NCBI RefSeq assembly: GCF_022343555.1
Contig: NZ_JAKQZH010000001.1
Coordinates: forward strand, 1,656,108-1,720,107
Direction: 5' to 3'
DNA: 64,000 bases
From: Marinobacter sp. C7
Lineage (GTDB): Bacteria; Pseudomonadota; Gammaproteobacteria; Pseudomonadales; Oleiphilaceae
The position numbers were made by a program, and so were the translations under genes. Below the pieces are notes generated by a model. It searched no databases and was not told where the DNA came from. It saw nothing but the letters and a program-made list of their open reading frames with translations. Shown here piece by piece: positions 1 through 8,155 of the stretch; position 1 is the first letter of the stretch; each line of letters opens with the position of its first letter.

Positions 1-83
1 AATGTGTCGTTAGCTATGTATATGCGCTTTAACTGGCTGAAAAAGTGACAAAAAAATCCAACGCCAAAAGCATTTAATTGCAT

Positions 84-116
84 TTCCACAATGTGGAATG
101 ATTGCGTATTGCGCAA
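84..116. promoter_or_regulatory. Two adjacent 15-bp palindromes upstream of bhcA (candidate IclR-family operator)
   Basis: Two imperfectly related palindromes lie in the leader of bhcA. TTCCACAATGTGGAA at 84-98 is a perfect palindrome with 7-bp arms, and TTGCGTATTGCGCAA at 102-116 has 5-bp arms. In Paracoccus the bhc genes are controlled by the IclR-type regulator BhcR, encoded next to bhcA. No regulator gene lies inside this window, so if present it would be left of base 1. The assignment to an IclR-type protein is inference from the shape of the sites and the operon they precede. Confidence 0.45.
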
Positions 117-207
117 AAAATGGCTCAATCCTACGGTGGATTGGAAGGCGGCAAGCAGCAATGAAGACACCGCCACCGGACAAAAATACAAAAACGGAGT
201 GGAATCA

Positions 208-1377
208 ATGTCGGATCAGAATCCCGTTTTCATACCCGGCCCCACCAATATTCCCGACCGGTTGCGTTCTGCCATGCAGCTTCAGACCCGTGATCACCGC
301 GCGCCGGACTTTGTGGAGACGCTGGGGCCTGTGTTGCACCAGTGCAAGTCAGTATTCGGTACCGATAGTGGCGAAGTCATCATCTTTCCCGCGAGCGGCA
401 CTGGCGGCTGGGAGGCAGCGATCTGTAACACCCTGTCTCCCGGGGACAAGGTCTTGGTTGCCAGGTACGGCATGTTTTCCCAGCGCTGGATTGACTTGTG
501 CCGCCGGCACGGGCTGGAGGTTGAGGTTATTGAATGCACCTGGGGCAGCGGTGCTCCGGCGGACTGGTTTGAGGAACTGCTCCGGGCCGATACGGAGCAT
601 GAGATCAAAGCCCTGCTGGTCACCCATAACGAGACCGCCACGGGTGTGAAGAGCGATATCGCTGCAGTGCGAAACGCTCTGGACAGTGCCTCCCACCCGG
701 CCATGTTGTTTGTCGACTGCGTCAGTTCGCTGGCGTCCATGCCGTTTGCCATGGACGACTGGGGCGTGGATGTGGCGGTCGCCGGTTCGCAGAAAGGCTT
801 CATGCTCACCACCGGCCTGGCCATCGTTGCAGTCAGCCCCAGGGCGCTGACTGCCGCGGAGCACGCGAGTCTGCCACGGGCGTTCTTCGATTTTCAGGCC
901 ATGCTGGCGGCTAACGAACAGGGCGGTTATCCCTACACGCCACCGCTGCAGCTGATTCACGGTCTGCGGGAAAGCCTGCGGATGTTGTTCGAGGAGGGGC
1001 TGGGCAATGTCTATGCCCGTCACCACCGGCTGGCCGAAGGGGTTCGCTGTGCCGTCCGTGCCTGGGGACTGGAGCTTTGCGCCAAGGCGCCAGAGCTCTA
1101 CTCGGATACGGTCAGTGCCATTCTGGTACCCGACGGCTTTGACAGCAATGAGCTGACCGACCACGCCTTTGCAAAATACGGCGTGTCCTTTGGCGTGGGG
1201 TTGGGCGAAATGAACGGCACTGCATTCCGTATCGGCCACCTGGGCTCGCTCACCGACGTCATGGTGCTGTCCGGACTGGCAACCATAGAGATGGCGATGG
1301 CGGACCTTAACTATCCGATTGAACTGGGGGCCGGTGTTCGTGCCGCCCAGGACTATTTCCGCCGCACAGCAGGCTGA
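208..1377 (+). CDS. bhcA: Aspartate-glyoxylate aminotransferase (beta-hydroxyaspartate cycle)
   Basis: This is a 389-residue class V PLP aminotransferase. An N-terminal PGPTNIP segment and the Schiff-base lysine context GSQKGF near residue 195 are typical of the serine-glyoxylate/alanine-glyoxylate aminotransferase fold. Followed by BhcB, BhcC and BhcD homologues in the order described in Paracoccus, it most likely transaminates glyoxylate to glycine with aspartate as donor, giving oxaloacetate. The reading frame is open back to base 91, but I place the start at ATG 208. It has a GGAG-type ribosome site just upstream, and the residues before it do not look like this family. Alone it could be called serine-glyoxylate aminotransferase; the operon decides. 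Confidence 0.85.
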   Translation: MSDQNPVFIPGPTNIPDRLRSAMQLQTRDHRAPDFVETLGPVLHQCKSVFGTDSGEVIIFPASGTGGWEAAICNTLSPGDKVLVARYGMFSQRWIDLCRRHGLEVEVIECTWGSGAPADWFEELLRADTEHEIKALLVTHNETATGVKSDIAAVRNALDSASHPAMLFVDCVSSLASMPFAMDDWGVDVAVAGSQKGFMLTTGLAIVAVSPRALTAAEHASLPRAFFDFQAMLAANEQGGYPYTPPLQLIHGLRESLRMLFEEGLGNVYARHHRLAEGVRCAVRAWGLELCAKAPELYSDTVSAILVPDGFDSNELTDHAFAKYGVSFGVGLGEMNGTAFRIGHLGSLTDVMVLSGLATIEMAMADLNYPIELGAGVRAAQDYFRRTAG

Positions 1378-1396
1378 CGCGTCAGCGAGGTAAACC

Positions 1397-2359
1397 ATGA
1401 ACGATCAGATCAAACAGATACCGACCTTTGAAGACGCCCTGGCCGCCAGGGAGCGCATAGAGCCGTACATTCATCGCACGCCGGTTCTGACCTCCCGGTT
1501 TATCAACGAACTCACCGGCGCCGAGCTGTTCTTCAAATGTGAGAATTTCCAGAAGGCCGGCGCCTTCAAGGTTCGGGGAGCCTGCAATGCGGTTTTCGGC
1601 CTGAGTGAAGCCCAGGCCCGAATCGGTGTCGCTACCCATTCTTCCGGTAATCACGCGTTGTCCCTGTCCTATGCGGCGGGCCGGCGGGGTATCCCGGTAA
1701 CCGTCGTCATGCCGCACACGGCGCCGCGAGCGAAGAAAGAGGCGGTACTGGGTTATGGCGGCACCATCGTTGAATGCGAGCCATCGACCAGCTCGCGCGA
1801 GGCGGTTTTTGCCGAGGTTGTGGCGCAATCCGGTGCAGACTTTGTCCACCCTTACAACGATCCGCGGGTGATAGCTGGCCAGGCTACCTGCTCGATGGAG
1901 TTGCAGGAGCAGGTACCGGACCTGGATGCCGTGATAGCGCCCATTGGGGGCGGGGGCATGATATCGGGCACTTGCCTGACGTTATCGAACATGGCGCCGG
2001 AGGTGGCGATCTATGCCGCCGAGCCTCTCAATGCGGACGATGCTGCCCGATCATTCAGGGCAGGTCACATCATTGCCGACGATGCCCCGGACACAGTCGC
2101 AGACGGCCTGAAGGTTCCCCTGAAAGAGCTCACCTGGCACTTCGTTCGCAATCACGTTTCGGACATCCTGACCGCCAGCGAGGACGAGATTGTCGACGCC
2201 ATGAAGCTGATCTGGAAGCGAATGAAGATAGTCATGGAGCCGAGCTCCGCCGTACCCCTGGCGACCATTCTCAAGAACCCCGAGCTGTTCCGCGGCAAGC
2301 GGGTCGGCGTGATCGTAACCGGCGGCAATGTGGACCTGGACGCACTTCCCTGGACCTGA
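1397..2359 (+). CDS. bhcB: Beta-hydroxyaspartate dehydratase
   Basis: This 320-residue fold-type II PLP enzyme belongs to the serine/threonine dehydratase family. AFKVRG near residue 58 holds the PLP lysine, SGNHA near 83 binds the substrate carboxylate, and GGGGM near 185 binds the PLP phosphate. The expected reaction is dehydration of beta-hydroxyaspartate to iminosuccinate, the third step of the cycle. It begins 19 bases after bhcA with a GAGGT ribosome site. No C-terminal ACT domain is visible, consistent with a serine racemase or hydroxyaspartate dehydratase rather than biosynthetic IlvA. Confidence 0.85.
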   Translation: MNDQIKQIPTFEDALAARERIEPYIHRTPVLTSRFINELTGAELFFKCENFQKAGAFKVRGACNAVFGLSEAQARIGVATHSSGNHALSLSYAAGRRGIPVTVVMPHTAPRAKKEAVLGYGGTIVECEPSTSSREAVFAEVVAQSGADFVHPYNDPRVIAGQATCSMELQEQVPDLDAVIAPIGGGGMISGTCLTLSNMAPEVAIYAAEPLNADDAARSFRAGHIIADDAPDTVADGLKVPLKELTWHFVRNHVSDILTASEDEIVDAMKLIWKRMKIVMEPSSAVPLATILKNPELFRGKRVGVIVTGGNVDLDALPWT

Positions 2360-2384
2360 ATAACAATCAACGAGGATATCGGTA

Positions 2385-3554
2385 ATGACAAACATGAACC
2401 TGAAAACCACTGATGGCCTGGAAGTGGGCTATGACATTCCGGCAGCGATTGGCATGGATGAAAGCGAGATCCAGACCCCGTGCCTGGTGCTGGATCTGGA
2501 TGCGCTGGAATACAACATCAAGAAGATGGGGGACTACGCCAGGGCCCACGGCATGCGCCACAGGGTTCACGGCAAGATGCACAAGTCCGTGGATGTCGCC
2601 CGGTTGCAGGAACAGCTCGGTGGCGCCGTCGGAGTGTGTTGTCAGAAGGTTTCGGAAGCAGAAGTCTTTGCGCGCGGCGGCATCAAGGACATCCTGGTGT
2701 CCAACCAGGTGCGGGACCCCGGCAAAATCGACCGGCTCGCGCGAATTCCGAAGCTGGGCGCCAGGACCATTGTCTGCGTCGACGACCCTGACAATGTCCC
2801 GGAGCTGTCGGCAGCCGCCAGGCGCTATGACACTCAGCTGGACTGCTTTGTGGAAATTGACTGCGGGGCCGGTCGCTGCGGTGTCACCACGACAGAAGAG
2901 GTCGTCGATATAGCGAAAGCGATTGATGAAGCACCGAACCTTCGCTTCGCCGGCATCCAGGCCTACCAGGGGGCAATGCAGCACATGACCTCCTATGAAG
3001 AACGCAAGGCCAAACTGGACGCCGCGATCGCAATGGTCCGTGAAGCGGTCGCCGCGCTGAAGGAGGTCGGTCTTGCGCCGGAACTGGTGTCGGGTGGGGG
3101 GACTGGTTCCTACTATTTCGAGAGCAATTCGGGCGTTTACAACGAGCTCCAGTGCGGCTCCTACGCCTTCATGGACGCGGACTACGGACGAATCCTGGAC
3201 AAGGAGGGCAACCGCATCGACCAGGGTGAATGGCGGAACGCCCTGTTTATCCTCACCAGCGTCATGAGTCACGCCAAGTCCGATAAGGCCATCTGCGACG
3301 CGGGCCTCAAGGCCCAATCGGTGGACAGTGGTCTGCCATTTATTTTTGGGCGGGACGATGTGGAGTACATCAAGTGCTCGGATGAGCATGGGGTCATTGC
3401 CGATCCTCAAGGCGTCTTGGCCGTCAACGAGAAACTGAAGCTGGTGGCGGGACACTGCGATCCCACCTGTAATGTTCACGACTGGTACGTGGGGGTGCGC
3501 AACGGCAAAGTTGAAACCCTGTGGCCCGTCAGCGCCCGCGGCAAGGCTTTCTGA
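2385..3554 (+). CDS. bhcC: Beta-hydroxyaspartate aldolase (DSD1/D-threonine aldolase family)
   Basis: This 389-residue fold-type III PLP enzyme has an alanine racemase-like N-terminal domain, with HGKMHK near residues 62-67 containing the PLP lysine. A C-terminal metal site contains HCDPTC near residue 357. In the beta-hydroxyaspartate cycle this aldolase condenses glycine with a second glyoxylate to give beta-hydroxyaspartate. The gene follows bhcB by 25 bases and precedes bhcD by 10, so one transcript is expected. The general family also includes D-threonine aldolases and D-serine dehydratases, and the neighbours support the BhcC assignment. Confidence 0.85.
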   Translation: MTNMNLKTTDGLEVGYDIPAAIGMDESEIQTPCLVLDLDALEYNIKKMGDYARAHGMRHRVHGKMHKSVDVARLQEQLGGAVGVCCQKVSEAEVFARGGIKDILVSNQVRDPGKIDRLARIPKLGARTIVCVDDPDNVPELSAAARRYDTQLDCFVEIDCGAGRCGVTTTEEVVDIAKAIDEAPNLRFAGIQAYQGAMQHMTSYEERKAKLDAAIAMVREAVAALKEVGLAPELVSGGGTGSYYFESNSGVYNELQCGSYAFMDADYGRILDKEGNRIDQGEWRNALFILTSVMSHAKSDKAICDAGLKAQSVDSGLPFIFGRDDVEYIKCSDEHGVIADPQGVLAVNEKLKLVAGHCDPTCNVHDWYVGVRNGKVETLWPVSARGKAF

Positions 3555-3564
3555 GGAGGTTACG

Positions 3565-4569
3565 ATGGAGACGTCAATGAATGTTGGTCAGACTGGCCAT
3601 CAGGTAACCGTGGTTCCGGAAGAAGCCTGCCAGGTCGTGATCGGTCGAACGCAGGCGTTTGAAGCCGTCGAAGCGGTGTTCGCGTCCATGGCGAGCGGGT
3701 CCGCCCGCAATTTCCCGGTCGTCAGGGAGGCGATCGGACATGCCGATGCCCTGTATGGGTTCAAGTCCGGATTCGATCGGGCGGGTATGGTCCTTGGCGT
3801 GAAATCCGGTGGCTACTGGCCCGGCAATACCCGGCAGGGATTGACCAATCATCAATCAACGGTCGTTCTGTTTGACCCTGATACAGGACGATTGGCGGCG
3901 CTGGTAGGCGGCAACTACCTGACTGCGATCCGCACAGCGGCTGCCTCTGCAGTGTCCATTGCGCACCTGGCGCGCCCGGATGCCAGAGTTCTGGGCATGG
4001 TCGGGGCTGGCCACCAGTCCGCGTTCCAGCTTAGAGCGGCGCTTGAGCAACGGGATTTTGACCAGGTCGTTGCCTGGAACAGGGATCCGGAACACCTGGT
4101 ACGCCTGGCAGCGGTCTGTGAGGAGCAGGGTATCCCATTTGAAGCGGTTTCATTGCCCGACCTTGCTGCCCGGTCCGATGTGATCATTACCATCACATCG
4201 GCCTCCGAACCGCTGTTGATGTCTGAATGGGTCAAGCCGGGTACCCACATTGCGTGCATGGGGACAGATACGAAGGGGAAGCAGGAGGTTGACCCCATGC
4301 TGTATTCGCGGGCAGATATCTTCACCGACGAGATCGCCCAGGCCACCAGTATTGGAGAATCCCAGCATGCGGCGGCAAGTGGAATACTGGCGCCGGAACG
4401 GATCATCGCGATCGGGGATGTGATCAATGGAAGACATCCGGGACGCAGGGCAGAGCAGGATATTACTCTTTTTGACGGTACCGGGGTGGGTTTGCAGGAC
4501 CTGGCTGTTGCATCGATGGCAGCGAAGCTCGCCGGCGCCGAGGGACTGGTGGAGAGGCTTGTTCTGTAG
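3565..4569 (+). CDS. bhcD: Iminosuccinate reductase (ornithine cyclodeaminase family)
   Basis: This 334-residue protein of the ornithine cyclodeaminase/mu-crystallin family has a Rossmann GAGHQ motif near residues 147-151 for NAD(P)H and GGNYLTAIRTAA near residue 113. As the last gene of the cluster it should reduce iminosuccinate to aspartate, which re-enters the BhcA reaction, so two glyoxylates yield one oxaloacetate. The frame extends upstream into bhcC, but the strong ribosome site GAGGAGGT ends 4 bases before ATG 3565 and fixes the start. The ketimine reductase function comes from the Paracoccus pathway, not from residues specific to this sequence. Confidence 0.82.
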   Translation: METSMNVGQTGHQVTVVPEEACQVVIGRTQAFEAVEAVFASMASGSARNFPVVREAIGHADALYGFKSGFDRAGMVLGVKSGGYWPGNTRQGLTNHQSTVVLFDPDTGRLAALVGGNYLTAIRTAAASAVSIAHLARPDARVLGMVGAGHQSAFQLRAALEQRDFDQVVAWNRDPEHLVRLAAVCEEQGIPFEAVSLPDLAARSDVIITITSASEPLLMSEWVKPGTHIACMGTDTKGKQEVDPMLYSRADIFTDEIAQATSIGESQHAAASGILAPERIIAIGDVINGRHPGRRAEQDITLFDGTGVGLQDLAVASMAAKLAGAEGLVERLVL

Positions 4570-4649
4570 GCGGCCCCGGGAATGTGCGTACTGGGTTTAC
4601 TGTCCTGCAGCCCCCATCATAATGGGATAGTGGGAGATCAGGAGGAATT

Positions 4650-4880
4650 ATGCCCGATAACAGATCCAGCACAGCTTCCCGACGCAAAGACCGAAAGTTC
4701 GCGGTATCGGCCAACCGTGGCCAGGCCAGTCACCGGGTTCGTTATGTAGAGACCGGGGGGGCACTGGTGGATACCGAGGAGTGCACTTTCTGCCAGTCCG
4801 TTCCGGATCTTCAGGTGACTGAGAAGGAGAAGGCCACCGGAGACGAGCCGGTCTCCGGTGGCCAGAAATCATCGGACTGA
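4650..4880 (+). CDS. Small hydrophilic protein of unknown function
   Basis: This is a 76-residue, strongly charged protein that I do not recognise. Evidence for translation is a near-consensus ribosome site (CAGGAGGAATT) directly before ATG 4650. It contains one Cys pair (ECTFC, around residue 46) and low-complexity charged ends, with no membrane segment or signal peptide. It lies between the bhc operon and the convergent hemH. A reading frame of similar length exists on the other strand over the same bases but lacks a comparable ribosome site. Confidence 0.5.
   Translation: MPDNRSSTASRRKDRKFAVSANRGQASHRVRYVETGGALVDTEECTFCQSVPDLQVTEKEKATGDEPVSGGQKSSD
4832..4863. terminator. Strong hairpin at the 3' end of the small gene, facing hemH
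   Basis: Thirteen-base arms (GGCCACCGGAGAC at 4832-4844 and its complement at 4851-4863) enclose a 6-base loop. The hairpin lies inside the last codons of the small rightward gene and just beyond the stop of leftward hemH. On the minus strand it is followed by a TTCTCC-rich tract rather than a clean T run. It may be a weak terminator for hemH or an mRNA-stabilising structure. Confidence 0.35.
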
Positions 4881-4899
4881 TCGTTGATAAGAAGGATCC

Positions 4900-6009
4900 C
4901 TAAAGGGATCTGCCGGGGTAGGTCATTTCTTTCTGCTGGTCCGCGCGCTTCTGGCGCGCGGCCAGGCCTTCCGGGGCATTGGTCGGAATCTGCCAGCCCG
5001 CAAGGTTGTCCTCAATCAGCTTCACCAGAGCCTCGATATGGCCCGGTGTTGCATTCAAAGCCGATATATAACTGAACCCGTCACCACCGGCCTCCATGAA
5101 GTATTCACGGTTTTCCTCGTTGATCTCCTCGATCGTCTCCAGGCAGTCGGAGGAAAATCCGGGGCAGAACACATCCACCGATTTGACGCCCTTGCCAGGA
5201 AGCGATTTGAGTGTCTCGTCCGTATACGGCTTCAGCCATTCTTCCCGTCCGAAGCGGGACTGGAAGGTGGTCATATAGTCCTCGGACGAGAGCCCCAGTC
5301 GCTCGGCCAGGAGACGCGAGGTCTTGTGGCACTCGCAGTGGTAGGGGTCACCTTTCAGCAGATATTTCAGGGGCACCCCGTGGTAGGACAGAATCAGTTT
5401 GTCCTTGCGGCCATGGTTGGCCCAGTGCGCCTCTATGTGTCGGGCCATAGCTTCGATATAGGGCGGATAGTCCGGGTAGTGCGAGACGAAGCGCAGGTCC
5501 GGCAGCCACCGGCGTTTGGTGAAGTCCCTGGCCACCGCATCGAATGTCGAAGCGGATGTCGAGGCGGAATACTGGGGGTAGAGTGGCACCACCAGAAGCT
5601 TGCGCACGCCCTGTTCCTGCATTTCATCCAGCACCTTGCTGATAGACGGGTTGCCATAACGCATGGCAAACCCGACCACGACGTTCGGTCCATACTTCTG
5701 CTTCAAGGCCTCACGGATACCTTCGGCCTGTTTGGCGGTGTGAAGCAGCAGCGGCGAGCCCTCTGCCTCCCACACACTCGCGTAGGCCTCGGCGCTGCGT
5801 TTCGGACGGATGCGCAGAATAATGCCGTTCAGAATCAGCCACCACAGGGGCCGGGGCACCTCAACCACCCGGGGATCCCAGAGGAATTCGGCCAGGTAGC
5901 GTCGAAGGGCTGAGGTGGTGGGGGCATCCGGTGTACCAAGATTGGTCACCAATACGCCCAGCCGATCGGGCTGGTTATGGCTGAAATTCTCTGAGCCTTT
6001 GTATTTCAT
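4900..6009 (-). CDS. hemH: Ferrochelatase
   Basis: This 369-residue ferrochelatase inserts Fe2+ into protoporphyrin IX, the last step of protoheme synthesis. The N-terminal GVLVTNLGTPDAP segment, SYHGVP near residue 207 with the catalytic histidine, and FCPGFSSDCLETIEE near 281-295 with the conserved glutamate are all present. The start is ATG 6009; a TTG one codon earlier is less likely. It is a single gene with a leftward neighbour set of sulfur functions upstream. The C-terminus carries extra basic residues compared with short bacterial homologues. Confidence 0.95.
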   Translation of the reverse strand: MKYKGSENFSHNQPDRLGVLVTNLGTPDAPTTSALRRYLAEFLWDPRVVEVPRPLWWLILNGIILRIRPKRSAEAYASVWEAEGSPLLLHTAKQAEGIREALKQKYGPNVVVGFAMRYGNPSISKVLDEMQEQGVRKLLVVPLYPQYSASTSASTFDAVARDFTKRRWLPDLRFVSHYPDYPPYIEAMARHIEAHWANHGRKDKLILSYHGVPLKYLLKGDPYHCECHKTSRLLAERLGLSSEDYMTTFQSRFGREEWLKPYTDETLKSLPGKGVKSVDVFCPGFSSDCLETIEEINEENREYFMEAGGDGFSYISALNATPGHIEALVKLIEDNLAGWQIPTNAPEGLAARQKRADQQKEMTYPGRSL

Positions 6010-6044
6010 CAAGTCGGTCCCTGGTCTGGTTTATGGGCGGGTGG

Positions 6045-6476
6045 CTATCCCTTGTTCTGTGCTTGTTGCGCCATCCTCGGGGCAAGACCGGAGATGTCGT
6101 AACCGGCATTGCGGGCCTTTGTGAAAATGTCCTGTGCCGGAGCGGATCGAGCGGCACTGAGGGCCCAGAGAACGGTGCAGCGGGTGCCGGAACGGCAGAA
6201 GGCCAATACGGGCTTTTCTGCCTCCCGGATCATCGGGGCAAACCTATCCACGTCCTCATCCGTGATATTGCCGGACTGAACCGGCATATAGACCCAGTCC
6301 AGCCCCTCGGCTTTTGCGGCGGCTTCGATATCCGCCATGGACGGCTGCCCGGGTTCCTCATGGTCCGGGCGGTTCGCAACGAGGGTCTTGTACCCGAGGC
6401 GAGCCGCTTCAGCAACATCGTCGACGCTGATCTGAGGTGCTACGGAAATGGTGTCATCAATTTTTCGGATATCCAT
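6045..6476 (-). CDS. Blh-type sulfur transferase/phosphatase (TIGR01244-like)
   Basis: This 143-residue protein has a tyrosine-phosphatase fold. The P-loop CRSGTR (C-x5-R, residues about 94-99) supplies the nucleophilic cysteine. The family is called beta-lactamase hydrolase-like (Blh), and the corresponding domain takes part in H2S detoxification with PmpAB transporters and the repressor BigR in other bacteria. The two downstream-transcribed membrane genes fit the same context. GGAGGT upstream of ATG 6476 decides the start. No persulfide dioxygenase domain is attached here, so it is the short form. Confidence 0.7.
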   Translation of the reverse strand: MDIRKIDDTISVAPQISVDDVAEAARLGYKTLVANRPDHEEPGQPSMADIEAAAKAEGLDWVYMPVQSGNITDEDVDRFAPMIREAEKPVLAFCRSGTRCTVLWALSAARSAPAQDIFTKARNAGYDISGLAPRMAQQAQNKG

Positions 6477-6521
6477 GGAGTACCTCCGCAAATTTGGTGC
6501 GCCTAAATTACCAGAAATCGT

Positions 6522-6947
6522 TCAGGCTTTTGCCCGGTTCCGCTCAATTAATTCGAAAATCGCCATGCCGGCAACCATCGAGACGACAAATACCGCTGCT
6601 TTTGTCTCGCCAGCCCCCAGGGCGACAATGCCGGGGCCGGGACAGATGCCGGCAATTCCCCAACCAACGCCGAACATAAGGCTGCCGATGACCAGGCGCC
6701 GGTCAATCTTGGTGTTGGACGGGATTTTCATGTTGAAGCCGAGAAACGACAGGGTACGGCGACGTGCCACCGCAAAGGCCACAACACCGACGATGATGGC
6801 GCCACCCATGACAAAGGCCAGGGAGGGATCCCAGAGCCCGGCAATATCAAGGAACCCCAACACTTTTTCCGGGTTGGCCATGCCGGACACAATCAGGCCG
6901 AATCCGAAAATCAGGCCGGCAAACAAGGATGCAAGGGAATACTTCAT
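6522..6947 (-). CDS. YeeE/YedE-type membrane protein, second half-transporter (DUF6691-like)
   Basis: This 141-residue, very hydrophobic protein has about four membrane spans and a conserved GVGWGIAGICPGPG segment near residue 70. Such glycine/cysteine signatures occur in YeeE/YedE thiosulfate or sulfur-compound transporters. It pairs with the next gene as two half-size proteins, an arrangement known as PmpA/PmpB. The frame runs further upstream, but the residues before MKYSLASL are not membrane-like, so ATG 6947, 5 bases after the stop of its partner, is chosen. Substrate (thiosulfate, sulfide or polysulfide) is not decided by sequence. Confidence 0.7.
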   Translation of the reverse strand: MKYSLASLFAGLIFGFGLIVSGMANPEKVLGFLDIAGLWDPSLAFVMGGAIIVGVVAFAVARRRTLSFLGFNMKIPSNTKIDRRLVIGSLMFGVGWGIAGICPGPGIVALGAGETKAAVFVVSMVAGMAIFELIERNRAKA

Positions 6948-6952
6948 TTTAA

Positions 6953-7390
6953 TCAGGCTCCAAGCATGTGACGGATGACGAACACCGTAATGAAACCGGT
7001 GGCCATGAAGCTGAGGGTTGCCGCCAGGGACCGCAGGGACAGGCGGGACAGGCCGCAGACACCATGACCGCTGGTGCAACCGGAGCCGTAACGGGTGCCG
7101 ATACCCACCAGCAGGCCGGCAATGATAAGGGCAGGGTAGCCCGCGTTAATCTCGATGGCAGGGAGATCTCCGGCCAGTAACCAGACCCCCGGAGCTCCGA
7201 TCAGACCCAGCATGAAGGCCACCCGCCAGCCGATGTCTCCTTTGAGGGGGGTAAGGAGTCCACCCAGAATGCCGCTGATTCCCGCGATTCGGCCATTGAG
7301 CAACAGAAAACTGGCCGCAGCCAGACCAACCAGAATACCGCCGGCCAGAGCCGACCAGGGAGTGAAATCACTCCAGGCAATCTCAATCAT
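6953..7390 (-). CDS. YeeE/YedE-type membrane protein, first half-transporter
   Basis: This 145-residue inner-membrane protein has four or so hydrophobic spans and a [19 protein letters not shown] motif near residues 97-115. The cysteines in this motif form the sulfur-relay site in the YeeE family. It is the first gene of a leftward pair with the half-transporter ending at 6522, and Blh lies next. Together they suggest uptake or export of reduced sulfur followed by transfer to the Blh cysteine. No ArsR-type BigR regulator is encoded nearby in this window. Confidence 0.75.
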   Translation of the reverse strand: MIEIAWSDFTPWSALAGGILVGLAAASFLLLNGRIAGISGILGGLLTPLKGDIGWRVAFMLGLIGAPGVWLLAGDLPAIEINAGYPALIIAGLLVGIGTRYGSGCTSGHGVCGLSRLSLRSLAATLSFMATGFITVFVIRHMLGA

Positions 7391-7737
7391 TCATTACTCC
7401 AAAAAGACAGCGAATTGATTAAAGTAATAAGCATATAAGTACGGGGAATAATACCACAAAAAAAGCCCGGCAAGGGATGCCGGGCAGAGGCGTGCGAGTA
7501 GTATCCATGAAAGACTTCCAGACAAACCGGCATCAGCAGGGATACCGGTATGCTGAAGTATTGACCATATTTTGAACACTTCAAGCGAGAGCCCCTCTCG
7601 TTTGAAAACATTTTTTCATATCGAATGTCTGTTTATACTGCGGCCTTTTCCCGTGCGGGTTTCAGGGCCACTGCAATCCCGTCGGCGGTGTAATACAATA
7701 GGGCTAAGATTCGAAATTTCCACCCCGAGGTTGATAA
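7391..7737. other. Gene-free interval between pmpA-like gene and phasin
   Basis: No convincing protein gene is visible. The interval must hold the promoters of the two divergent neighbours. It also contains a minus-strand intrinsic terminator (7457-7485) that does not close any recognised gene. A 28-codon minus-strand frame with a GGAAG site starts near 7507 and runs through the hairpin, but it has no other support. Confidence 0.5.
7457..7485 (-). terminator. Intrinsic terminator, minus strand, no obvious gene upstream
   Basis: GCCCGGCA at 7465-7472 pairs with TGCCGGGC at 7478-7485 around a 5-base loop. Reading leftward, the stem is followed by seven or more T residues. The upstream minus-strand DNA (about 7486-7600) has no recognisable coding sequence, so the terminator may end a small RNA. 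Confidence 0.7.
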
Positions 7738-8154
7738 ATGTCAGACGAGAAACCCACGAAGCCGGAGACCGACGCGCAGCTGGCCGCCAAGATCAAGGGT
7801 TCTGCGCGGCAGATCTGGCTGGCGGGATTGGGCGCCTACACCAAGGCCGAAGAGGACACCGGTCGGTTTTTCGAGCGTCTGGTGCAGGAGGGTGAGCAGT
7901 TGGAAAGCAAGACCCGCGGAGTCGTCGGCAAACAGATCAAGTCGGTCGAAGACCGGGTTGAGGGGGTTCGTGAGCGAGCCACCGGAACCTGGGACAAGCT
8001 CGAGAACATGTTCGATGAGAGAGTGTCCGGTGCTTTACGCCGTCTGGGGATTCACCGTCGGGAAGAGATCGAGGCGCTGGAGCGCCGGATCGAGATCCTT
8101 GAAAATGAGCTGAATCGCCTTCGCGATCAGTCCGGGAGCGACGAGGAAGAGTAG
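7738..8154 (+). CDS. Phasin-family polyhydroxyalkanoate granule-associated protein
   Basis: This is a 138-residue, highly charged, almost entirely helical protein. The N-terminal segment IWLAGLGAYTKAEEDTGRFF (residues about 23-42) is the hallmark of PhaF/PhaI-type phasins. The C-terminal leucine/charged heptads (around 105-130) suggest a coiled coil. It should coat PHA granules or interact with the synthase and nucleoid. It ends one base from the convergent TetR gene. No PHA synthase is in the window, so the role in PHA storage rests on the family. Confidence 0.8.
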   Translation: MSDEKPTKPETDAQLAAKIKGSARQIWLAGLGAYTKAEEDTGRFFERLVQEGEQLESKTRGVVGKQIKSVEDRVEGVRERATGTWDKLENMFDERVSGALRRLGIHRREEIEALERRIEILENELNRLRDQSGSDEEE

Positions 8155-8155
8155 C

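Noticed and set aside
208..1377. bhcA called as serine-glyoxylate aminotransferase of the serine cycle
   Set aside because: Serine-cycle genes (hydroxypyruvate reductase, glycerate kinase) are absent, and bhcBCD follow directly.
7394..7579. Short minus-strand frames in the phasin/pmpA interval
   Set aside because: No usable ribosome site with coding-like sequence, and an intrinsic terminator lies inside them.
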